Source of the DNA: Hymenopellis radicata
Taxonomy: Eukaryota; Basidiomycota; Agaricomycetes; Agaricales; Physalacriaceae
Reading direction: 5' to 3'
Assembly (NCBI GenBank): GCA_015501595.1
Contig: JADNRX010000103.1
Location: 1-64,000 of the forward strand
DNA: 64,000 nt
Shown: in pieces, positions 55,523-64,000 of the stretch
How the letters are laid out: each line of letters opens with the position of its first letter
Numbering within the stretch: position 1 is the stretch's first letter
Translations under genes and position numbers: made by a program
The notes under the pieces: generated by a model
The model's input: the letters and a program-made list of their open reading frames with translations, nothing else
Database searches by the model: none
What the model was told of the DNA's origin: nothing

Positions 55523-58114
55523 ATGCAGGTCTTCCAGCACCGTCTGGACTCTTTTCTGCGCCCGAAACGCGTCAAAACAGGGCCCAAGTCGACGACGTCG
55601 CTGAAATGGCCGCACCCGAAGCAGTTCCAAGCAAATCCGGAAACGCTAGCCGAGGCCGGATTCTACTTTGACCCCAGCGTCGACGACAAGGACCTCGTTA
55701 CGTGTTATATGTGTGGGAAGCAGCTGGGAGAGTGGGCAAAGGACGACGATCCGTTTGAGATTCATTTGCAAAAGTGCGCCAAGACGTGTTCATGGGCGTT
55801 CCTGCGGTGTGGACTTGGAGATGATCTTGACAAGCAGCGACGGTGAGCTCGGGCAGGCCGCCGATTGTCGGTTACTGACTGTTGTAGGTTTTCCTCGACG
55901 GATAAAACGCGCCATCCGACCTCCAAGGCGATGGAGAAGGCGCGCCTGGATACATTTGGGAAATGGTGGAAGTACGACGGTAGTATCTCCTCCAAAAAGG
56001 TGCGTTACTTATTCACTATTACTACCATGTCTAATCTGTGTCTAGATGGCCCAAGCTGGATTCATCTATTCCCCGCTAGACGACCAAGACGACCTCGTCA
56101 TCTGTGTCTACTGCGACACGTCCCTTAGTGGCTGGGAAAAGGATGACGATCCTCTCGACGAGCACCGTAAACGCGCAGAGAAATCTGCCACACACTGCGC
56201 TTTCTTTGACACCGGCAAATCACTTGGTCGCTCCCGCTCTAAACCTGCTGACGTCCTTATGCCTACAAAGACCTTTGACGGTGCCGAATCTGAGGACGAC
56301 ACAGCCCGTACTACCACCAAAACACCTCGTGCTTCTCGCAGCGTCGCGAAAGGTGCCAAGACACCCCGTCCACGTCTTAACCGTTCCGTCAGTCGGGCTA
56401 CTAAAGTAGAGGATGAGGAGGAAGAAGAAGAGGAGGAGGAGATTACTGCTCCACCGCCCAGAACGCGGAAAGCATCCTCACGAGCGCGTGTTACATCCGA
56501 TGAAGAAATCACTGCTCCCGCCCCCAGAACTCGCAAACCATCTACCAGGTCTCGTCCTCCGTCGGCAGACGAATCAGAGGAAATTAGCGCGCCTCCACCA
56601 AGGACCCGAAAAGCGTCTACACGCGCTGCATCTCGTGCCCCGTTGGATAGTGCACCTCATCGCAAGTCTCGCGCCAAGTCCAGACCAGTACCCGAGACGG
56701 AGGAAGAGGCAGAAGAGGAGGATGACGAGGTGCCGGATATGGCACCAGTGAAGCCACCGCGATCCAAATCGAGGGCGAAAACGTCCTCGGACGAGAGCGA
56801 GCCTCCAAGGACGCGTAAAACGTCGACGCGCTCAAAAGGCAAAGCTGTCGAGGAGGCCGTGGCGTCGACTAAGACGCCCAAATCTCGAAAGCAGAAGGCT
56901 GTGGACTCAGAGGAGGAAGAGGAGCCGAAAAAGTCGATGCGCGCTTCGAGATCGAAACCTCCTCCTCCTCCAAAGTCTGACGATGACGACGACGAAATCC
57001 CTGCGGCTTCTACGTCCAAAAAGCCGGCCTCCAGTACGAAAGCTCGTGCCAAATCGAAACCGTCATCAGTTGCCGTGCCGGAAGAGACGTTGCGAAAGTC
57101 CACTCGGAAGGGTAAAGCAAAGGAGGATGCACCTCAACCAAGCGAACAGCGTACAATATCCCGGTCGCAGTCGAAGCTCAAACTCGAGGACAGTGACGAC
57201 GACCTGGTGGTTGTCAAGCCTGCCGTTTCAAAGGCCAAGAAGCCTGAATCACGTATCAAGCCTGCGCCTTCGTCCGACGAATTGAAGGATCCCGCTCCCG
57301 CGAAAAAGTCGACCAAAGCCAAGGAGGCGGCGGAGCGGAAACCGAAGAAGAAGAAAACGGAGAAAGTGGTGGAGGATAGCACGGATGGGGAGGACGTGTT
57401 CATGGATGCTGTAGAGGAACAGCTACCTTCGCGGCCTGCGTCGCGTCTGACGACTGCGAAACCAGCTTCACACAAGGTAGTTGAGCAGCAGCAGCCAGCT
57501 TCTAGGAAGGCACCTCCATTGGACGATGTGCCTATTATGTTATCGTCTGATGTCGAGGACGACGCGCCGAAATCCCCGGCCAAGCCCATGTCCAACGTTG
57601 GCAAACTTGCGACCAAGTTTGAGTTTCCGAAGAAGGCTTCGCTACCGGAAAAACCAAGGACGCCACCTCGTCCGCCTCGCTCGCCCGCGAGACCGCTGTC
57701 GCCTGTTCGTGCTCCGTTACCACCACCACCACCGGAGCCAGAACCAGAACCGATGGATGCGGATGTGGATGTGGATGTGGATATGGAGGACTACGTCCTG
57801 AGGAAGACAACGCTCCCGAGGTGGACATCGCGACGCAGCCAGTGACCCCACCACGCCCGAGTCCTCCGCCTCCCATCCCCATGTCGAACGCGTCCCTGGA
57901 TATGAACCTCGACGCCTTCATTCCTGCGCTGTCCACGACACCGTTTGTGCCCCTCGACGCGCTGAGCGAGGCCGAGCTGGCGATGACGGTGGAGGAGTGG
58001 ATCAGGTTCCATATGCTGTTGGAGTGCGACAAGTTTGAGCGTGATGGGGAGAGGGAGGTGCTGAATTTTGAGTGCAAGGCGCAGGAGGTGCAGAGGATGT
58101 TGGAGGCGCTTTAG
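55523..58114 (+). CDS. bir1: Bir1/survivin-like protein with two BIR domains
   Basis: Probable chromosomal passenger complex subunit (Bir1/survivin), which brings Aurora kinase to centromeres. ATG 55523 starts MQVFQHRLDSFLRPKRVKTG. BIR1 includes LAEAGFYFDPSVDDKDLVTC, YMCGKQLGEW and DDDPFEIHLQKCAKTC. BIR2, after two short introns, includes RLDTFGKWW, MAQAGFIYSPLDDQDDLVIC, VYCDTSLSGWEKDDDPLDEH and HCAFF. The spacing from the zinc-binding His to the last Cys is 7 in BIR1 and 10 in BIR2, longer than the usual 6. A long middle region (about 56250-57780) alternates acidic runs with basic TRKxSTR-like repeats. The C-terminal helix (ELAMTVEEWIRFHMLLECDK; QEVQRMLEAL) would be the INCENP/Aurora-binding end. 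Between 57705 and 57800 the frame changes: either an ~80 bp intron (GTGCTCCG...ATATGGAG) or an indel. ATG 55460 is an alternative start. Confidence 0.82.
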
Positions 58115-59262
58115 CGTTGAGGAAGTTTTGAATTCTTATTGTTATCTCAGGTTTTGCGACTGGTGGTAGAAAGCATGTGTAGTATATTAACTCGCTTGTC
58201 CGTCGTATTCATAGGTGCTGCATGTAGTCTACTTGGTGGCGACGAGAGGGGCATGGTGTTCTACGTTGGATGTTTAGCGTTGAAACTGGGAGATCATCCG
58301 TACACTCACTGGTTGCTTAAGAGCGGACTCGAGTAGGCGCGTGTAGTACAAAATCTAGACACGCGTTAGTGGTCGATTGTAAATGATGGTTTTCGAAAGT
58401 ACTGTTGAATGCTGTCCGGGCGGTTGGGTAAGAATACTGCCATCAAACCCCAGGATCGTGGTGTGTTGTGTGCGTGAAGGAGTGCCAGGACGAGAATTTG
58501 GAAGAGAGGGCTAAAGGCAATGTCAGTGAGCAGAGCAGAACGTGCAAGTATGGTATCAGCGCCACTGAAGGTATGGGTTTTAGAACGGCGTCTGGATGGG
58601 GTGAGTTTTCAATTGTGGCGGAAAGGATGGCAAGGACTATACCAATGGTCGCCGATGATGAGGCGGTGAGAGGACTGCGAGAGTTTCAGTCGGTACTTGT
58701 ACGCATCTCTTCCCTCAATCTACAACCCTTTTACTACACACGCCCCGAAAACAAAAAGCAACAAAAGAGAGCTGTGTGGTCAATGCGAAAATGCAGGGTG
58801 CGATGATGTGGGTCCGGGAATCTGAAAATGGAACAAGGGCAGAGCGGCCACATCATTGAAGTCAATTCGTCGCGTCGGAGGGTTGTCCTCCAAGAAACAA
58901 GATCTGTCAAATGTGATACATGACGCGTTAGTATTTAGTCTTTGTGAAGCACAAAGGATTGCGAGGAGAGTGTGGTGAGCTGGTCGTCGAATACGCGATT
59001 GTGGCGGGTCAATAAGCCGGGCCAGCAGTGATAAATGTTAGGTAGGTTCGTGCATTCTGATGTGATGGCGCGACAAAGTAGGTAGGTAGAAAACCGTCAT
59101 GGTTCCCATTGAGGAACGACGGGTGCTGGTAGCAGAGGACGTACGCGTCTCCTAGAATTGAGCTCTCTGTATTCGACGACCAAGGGAAACTAAATGCTAT
59201 TCACAATGCTCTGCTTTCTAGGAGACTTTCTGATATGCCGATATGTGATAGTGGTGTTGAGC
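58115..59262. other. Convergent intergenic region
   Basis: Plus-strand frames at 58139-58336 and 58468-58806 have no recognised domain and no supporting introns. The stretch contains the 3' UTRs of bir1 and the solo F-box-like gene. Confidence 0.4.
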
Positions 59263-60298
59263 TTACCCGAGTCGTTGTTTCCGTTTCCGTTCCGCAATAC
59301 AGAGATCCGCAAACTCCCATGTATCCATACCCCGACCATTGCCGCCCCAATCCGACTCTAATGTATGGCCTTGAGGGAGGCGATGCAAGTCGGGGACCAG
59401 TGCGTAAGTCTCGTTGGTGGACGTGATCACAACCAAACGATCTGACGCCTCAGCGAGCCGCTCGATTGCGGACCTTAGACGCATGACGGGCAACCAGCCT
59501 GCTGCTTTCGAAAGGATGACGAATGTCGTAACATTACTTGGTAGCGCCGCGAGGGGTTCCTTTATTAATGCAAGGAGTCTTTCGCTCGAAAAGTCCCAGT
59601 CGATTGCTGCGCCCGATAGGCAGATGTGTGTGAGTTTGGGGCATCCAGTGAAGATATCTGGCCATGGAATGAGCGCCGTGTCGCCATTATGTCCTTCGTG
59701 CAGATGCAAGTGAGTCAGCGATGGTGGCCAAAATTTGAAACGATTCGGGCTGGGGAAGGACGTCATCGTTGTTATACGACGCACAGACAAGTGAGTGGGA
59801 CGAATGCAGCCGTGTTCTCCCAAAATTACTGGGAGGACCATGAAGTTATATGCCGCATGCCAGAGAGCAAGGCGCTCCAAGCCACAGCATGCACTCAGCA
59901 CAATGTTTAGAGACTCCATTTCGCTGGTCAATAAATGAGCGTCGGGATACAAATATCCATCTTCGTAAACCCCGAGGCGAAGAATTTTGACGTGTCGGGC
60001 AAAGAACACGGGATCGTTGCGGGAAATTATCGACTGGTGAAATTTCTGAAGTTTTGAAAGAGTTCTTATCACCACAGTGTGATGCAGGATGGGATCAATC
60101 CTAGGCGGTATCAATCAGTAAGTACCTACGTTTTCTGAATCTAGTACTTAGTCGAGTAACTCACCACTGACGAACTAGTTTTGAGACGCAAGTGAGACTC
60201 TGGGCGGTACGCGTGTCCCCCCAGGCCGCAGTTTCTAGCATCAAACGAGCAACGTCCATCGGAAGATCTGGAAACGGCTGAACTGCAGCCAGGTCCAT
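59263..60298 (-). CDS. F-box-like family, solo member related to type A
   Basis: The most divergent member and the only one not in a pair. Exon 1 (ATG 60298) encodes VQPFPDLPMDVARLMLETAA and VSKLVRQW. After a ~60 bp intron exon 2 is open: IDPILHHTVVIRTLSKLQKF, NDPVFFARHVKILRLGVYED, CCGLERLALWHAAYN, PPSLTHLHLHEGHNGDTA, CPKLTHICLSGAAID, LAALPSNVTTFVILSKAAGW, ASDRLVVITSTNE and DTWEFADLCIAERKRKQR. The frame stops at 59263; a GTAAGC at the end suggests one more small exon, as in P4A and P5A. About 50 bp upstream the sequence TCGGCATCTTCC (60349-60360) matches the core of the pair-promoter repeat, with the second half altered. Confidence 0.78.
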
Positions 60299-60669
60299 GG
60301 CGTCGAAGTTGACCTTGGTGGTTTTGAATAAAGGAGCATGCTTCCCAATCGGCATCTTCCTCGGAACCGGGTGTGGCAGCCGCGGACCATCCTGTTCAAG
60401 CGTCGCTATGTACGTCGAATCATGACGGTCTGGGAGAACAAACCATGGGATGAGTTCTTGACATTGGAACGCCGTCGGAAGTCCAAGAAATTGAAGACCG
60501 ACCAGGAGACTAAAGCAGACGAGATACTGATTGAGCGATAACAATGAGAGCAACGATAGCAAGACTATATTAGTATATACAAGTACGTAGCGTGTGTATC
60601 GACATATGAAACGATAGCGAATACAATGAATAGCAATCTGATAGCATGAAAGACAAATGAGAAATACAA

Positions 60670-61933
60670 TTATTTATACTTGGGAGGGTTCTTGGGCTTG
60701 CGCGTAGATCTGCGCAACGGAGGTGTCGGCAAATAGGCGGGCGCTGGGGACCCAGTGGAACTTTTCTTTCTCCTCCCTCCCTGCTTTTGCTGCGCCGGCG
60801 TTTTACCGCGCTTGGCGGGTGGCTCCTCGACCGACTCAGAGCGCGACAATGACGGTGATCTCGCCCGCTTGGAGGGTGGCACATCCAATACATTCGCAGC
60901 CGTAGAGATGTAACGGTGTTTCTTTATGTCGAGCGCGTTCCCCTTAGCAAGAGCAGTGGACCGCTCGTTGTTCTCCGCCATATACTTCTGCACATTCGTC
61001 TGCCGCCTCAGCATCCGCGGATCATTAGCCTTGTAGTCGCGTTCCTCGGGCGTCTGGTACCCATCATCGACGGGCGGTGGAGGCTGTTTGCGACGCGGTT
61101 GTTTTGGGAGGCCTTTGACAGGGACCAGACCGCGATGCAGGTACTCCCCCCATGTCCCGTTCGTCCAAGTTACGGGAATTGGCCGCCTGATTAAGCCCAT
61201 AATTTGGTAGACCAACATTCGAAGGGGAGTGTCGATGAGAGGGGCGGCGTCTAACTCCACCTTGAAGGTCGCCATAACATAGTCTTTGAGGGCGCAGAAG
61301 ACAAAGGCAGGGTGAACGTTGGCCCTTACGAGGGGGAGATTGTTATATGGAGGATCGTATTGTCTGTCGACTATGTATAATGGTTTTTGTTCTGCGTTTC
61401 GCGGGACCGGCGGTAGAAGCTGGTAGGTGTATTCGACTGCGGGGAGATGCTAATAAGGAAAAGTCAATGCATGTCTCTAACAAGGAGTGAGGACTCACAT
61501 CGGTAAAGAGAACTCGACCGTCTGGCGTATGAGCCTCACGGTTGTGCTTAAAGAGATCAAAGAGACTCTCCAGGATCTCAGTGGAGGGAAGCAATGCCCA
61601 AACATGCTCTGTATAGAATGCTTGCATATCGCTGTGAACTAGAATCACAGAGCTCAGCCAAAGACAAAACGGCCTACACAATGTACATACGTTTAGCACT
61701 CATGAGAGCTGTGTGGTTGCGGTAGTGATCAAGACCGCCGCGTTCAAGGCCCAAAGTGTACTCTAGTCCGTCGAGACTCTAATAGCGCCTGTTAGTTTCC
61801 TCACGCGATTTATTGGGGCGAGATGACAAACAGAAGTGGAGAATCCGTTCCGGGGGATGAAATCAAAGTCCAGAAGTTTAGACGAGATTGGATCAGTGGT
61901 TATCTCATCCAGAGTGGCAGAAGTGGGCTCCAT
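60670..61933 (-). CDS. Hypothetical basidiomycete protein, paralog-like to 62432
   Basis: Four coding exons from ATG 61933 (EPTSATLDEITTDPISSKLL), with introns of about 50 bp. Segments: SLDGLEYTLGLERGGLDHYR, DMQAFYTEHVWALLPSTEIL, HTPDGRVLFTD, LPAVEYTYQLLPPVPRN, PPYNNLPLVRANVHPAFVFC. The C-terminal third is basic and disordered (PPSKRARSPSLSRSES; RRSTRKPKNPPKYK), with likely nuclear localisation signals. Several segments align in order with the gene starting at 62432 on the other strand (LEYTLGLE / LEYYWGFP; HVWALLP / GYGVLP; PYNNLPLVRANVHPAF / PYPNLQLVLRLHPVF). It lacks the Cys/His stretch seen there. Function unknown. Confidence 0.65.
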
Positions 61934-62431
61934 GATGGTGTGTGATGAGGGGATGTGCTTGTTGTGGTGGACAAGTTTAACAATCGTCAAGGGTCGAAGC
62001 GGTTTGTGACTGTGTTTCACCACGTGATCCGGGAATCAACCGGCAGAGTCCGGCAAGTAGCGCCCTTGTTTTTTGTCTTTTCATCATCTTCTTGGACAAT
62101 CGAATTTCTGTTCGCATACCGCTTATAACGCCCCTTACGCATCTTTCAATTCCGTTTTTCCTTCAACCTCGCATCCACTTTGCCATTGAAACATCGTAAT
62201 CAGACTCTTGCTTTGCGTCTTCGTACTCTCCCGCAACCGCTCACTCGTCAAGACTCCGTTAGAAAACTTGATGCAGCAACTCTTCCCGTGGCATGGCTTC
62301 CCTAGATGTACTCTGGGTTGACCTTGAACAAAAAACGGATGAAGGACAATTGCAAGCTCGCCTATAAAATGAACAACCCAGTAATTCTGTTCTTCGCCCT
62401 TGCTTCCCCTTCTTGGTTCTTTGCCGTATTT
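61934..62431. promoter_or_regulatory. Divergent promoter region
   Basis: 498 bp between two divergent genes. The plus-strand leader is pyrimidine-rich. No TTCGG-N6-CCGAA element is seen here. Confidence 0.35.
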
Positions 62432-64000
62432 ATGTCTTCGGGCTCTGATGTTTTTGATGACTCTGCAGACGCGCTGTCCGGTTTCCCAGCTAATAACCTG
62501 TTAGCCGGGGATGCCTCAGACTCCGAAAACGATGAGGACGACCCCGGGGATCTCAGTTATGCGCCACCAAACCAGACACCCAATCATCGTAACTACAAGG
62601 ATGAACCTCGAGATCCTCATCTCGCCGAAAGGTCTGACGCTGTGGCCAAGCATCCAGGTACATGTGCCTTCACAGCCGAAAAGAACGTTTGTGCCACGGT
62701 TCAGTATGCACATGGTACTGCCCGTAATCTCGGCTACAAACGCCCCGACATGGTCTGTGCCTCCGCTTCGCTGCATGCAGAGTCCTCATGCAGTTCTGCG
62801 TCTTAGATGATCAATCTGGAGTATTACTGGGGATTCCCAACTCCTTATACACTCTCGCTTGATACAAGGAACAATATCTTTCCAGGTTAGTGATCACTGC
62901 TACGCAATTCAGCACTTATCCCAAATCCTTTCGCAGCAAATCCAACGAATCATGTCGGCTACGACAAAGGTGGTTATGGCGTACTACCGCAGCTGGATGC
63001 TTTGGTCAACATTTTCGAAGATTCTAAAGTGATCGAGAAGTTGCCGTTGACGCAACGAAAAAGATACAATATTGTGAGCATCTCGGACTCTCTTAGTACT
63101 CGATATTGACGTCCGTTTTAGCTATGGCCGGCCCCAGTCGATGATCCGTACTGGAAATACAACCCTCTCATGTTTCGATTCAAAGCTGATTCGGCCCCCA
63201 TCATCACGTATAGAGATCCGGTGCCCGACGCTAACGGCAATCGACCGACCACGCAACATTATTGCCCTTACCCTAATCTTCAGCTTGTGCTGCGTTTACA
63301 TCCCGTCTTCGCCATCGTTGATCTCTATCTAAAGTGGTTGAAATATGGCGACCAGGACTCTTGGACTGCACCGGAACACGCTCGCATGGCTTATGTCGTG
63401 GATATCATGGAGGTTTGGCAAAGGGCGCCACCGGCGGAGTTCCTCAAGTTGAGGCCTCAGGCATCTCTTAATACGAGGACTCTCCCAACCCTGTCTAGAG
63501 CGACGCAAAATGACGAGGAGAACAATGACGGGATCGACACGCCTACACGACGCCCAGCCGAACACGTTCTCGATGACTTGGAGGATGGCCCGCTCTCCGC
63601 TGCTGACGCTCAGGCCGTTATCGCGAATGCTATTGTCGGCTCGTCAAAGGCTGCTAAAGCCAAAGGGAAGGCTGTCGCTAACCAGTCACAAACTGCCATG
63701 GTGGCGGGTCCCTCTAACGCGCACGCGTCGACTTCTGGTGCTGTATCTGACGGCGAAGACGGTGATGCGCCAGCGGTTACCGCTCGAGCGAAGGGTGGCA
63801 AAAAGCCAGCGCCGTCAAAGCCACGCCGTGCTGGACCAACGCAAGCCAAGAAGAGAAGAAGGGAGGAAGACGACGGCGATGACGAGGAAGAGGCTGATCG
63901 GCCTACGAAGCAGGGGAAGGGAAAGGGAAAGCAGAAGGCTTCGAAGTCAGAGCAGGCAGCTGAAGTGGAGATGATGCCGCCATCGAAACCAAAGCGGTCG
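62432..64000 (+). CDS. HNH-like fungal protein, partial (runs off the window)
   Basis: ATG 62432 starts SSGSDVFDDSADALSGFPAN with an acidic region. A short Cys/His stretch follows (GTCAFTAEKNVCATVQYAHG), resembling the start of an HNH-like motif found in many Agaricomycete hypothetical proteins. Spliced exons continue MINLEYYWGFPTPYTLSLDT, RNNIFPANPTNHVGYDKGGY, QLDALVNIFEDSKVIEKLPL, YNILWPAPVDDPYWKYNP, CPYPNLQLVLRLHPVFAIVD. A long Ala/Lys-rich basic and acidic tail (KKPAPSKPRRAGPTQAKKRR) continues to the window end with no stop. Introns at 62752-62807, 62888-62938 and 63074-63121 keep phase. Nuclease activity is not established. Confidence 0.6.

Noticed and set aside
56108..57616. Minus-strand open frames inside the bir1 gene
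   Set aside because: Ser-rich shadows of the acidic and basic repeats on the other strand; the plus strand has BIR motifs and introns.
60161..60562. Upstream extension of the solo F-box-like gene with a hydrophobic N-terminus (LLSLLSLNQYLVCFSLLVGL)
   Set aside because: All relatives start at the MDL.. codon right before the F-box-like segment, and the extension covers the conserved promoter core.

Overview
The window looks like nuclear DNA of a filamentous basidiomycete, most likely an Agaricomycete. Genes are dense and cut by many 45-60 bp GT-AG introns. The content is typical of that group: F-box-like and F-box/LRR genes, a DUF6534 membrane protein, a GPI-type chitin deacetylase, a fungal UbiA prenyltransferase and a DEP-DH-PH-CNH Rho exchange factor. 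No tRNA, rRNA or CRISPR was seen.

Layout. 1-12 kb: a UbiA-family gene, then two related FAD monooxygenase-like genes (minus 3.4-5.5 kb, plus 9.2-11.4 kb) on either side of a DUF6534 gene, plus a relic of a third FAD copy. 12.2-17.8 kb: one large RhoGEF gene with two DH modules. 18.6-27.3 kb and 42.2-54.6 kb: two blocks of an F-box-like family in inverted arrangement. 28-42 kb, between the blocks: a decayed F-box gene, a frameshifted fmp52 homolog, a NOPCHAP1-like gene, a LINE fragment, two more F-box genes, a UBA/zinc-finger/UBX Cdc48 cofactor and a chitin deacetylase. 55.5-64 kb: a two-BIR Bir1/survivin homolog, an eleventh F-box-like family member, and a divergent pair of distant paralogs resembling fungal HNH-like proteins.

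The main discovery is the F-box-like family. Ten of its eleven members form five head-to-head pairs (called P1-P5 here), each with one type A and one type B gene. The two start codons of a pair are only about 110-150 bp apart. The shared gap carries a conserved inverted repeat, TTCGG-N6-CCGAA, perfect in P3, P4 and P5 and half-lost in P1 and P2. This matches the spacing of Ppr1-type Zn2Cys6 regulator sites. At most one member of each pair still has an open frame.

The pairs have moved as blocks. The order pair / SDR dehydrogenase / pair / F-box-LRR at 18.6-27.3 kb recurs in reverse at 45.0-54.6 kb, where the SDR and F-box-LRR copies are broken. The copies carry passenger 3' ends of neighbouring genes: chitin deacetylase tails at 25.1 and 47.3 kb, fmp52 tails at 49.8 and 54.7 kb. 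One type B gene (P5) is split by a 1.6 kb composite insertion made of two tandem units.

Caveat: apparent single-base frameshifts also occur in normally single-copy genes (UbiA, fmp52, chitin deacetylase). Some frameshifts in the repeated family could therefore be sequence errors rather than real decay.
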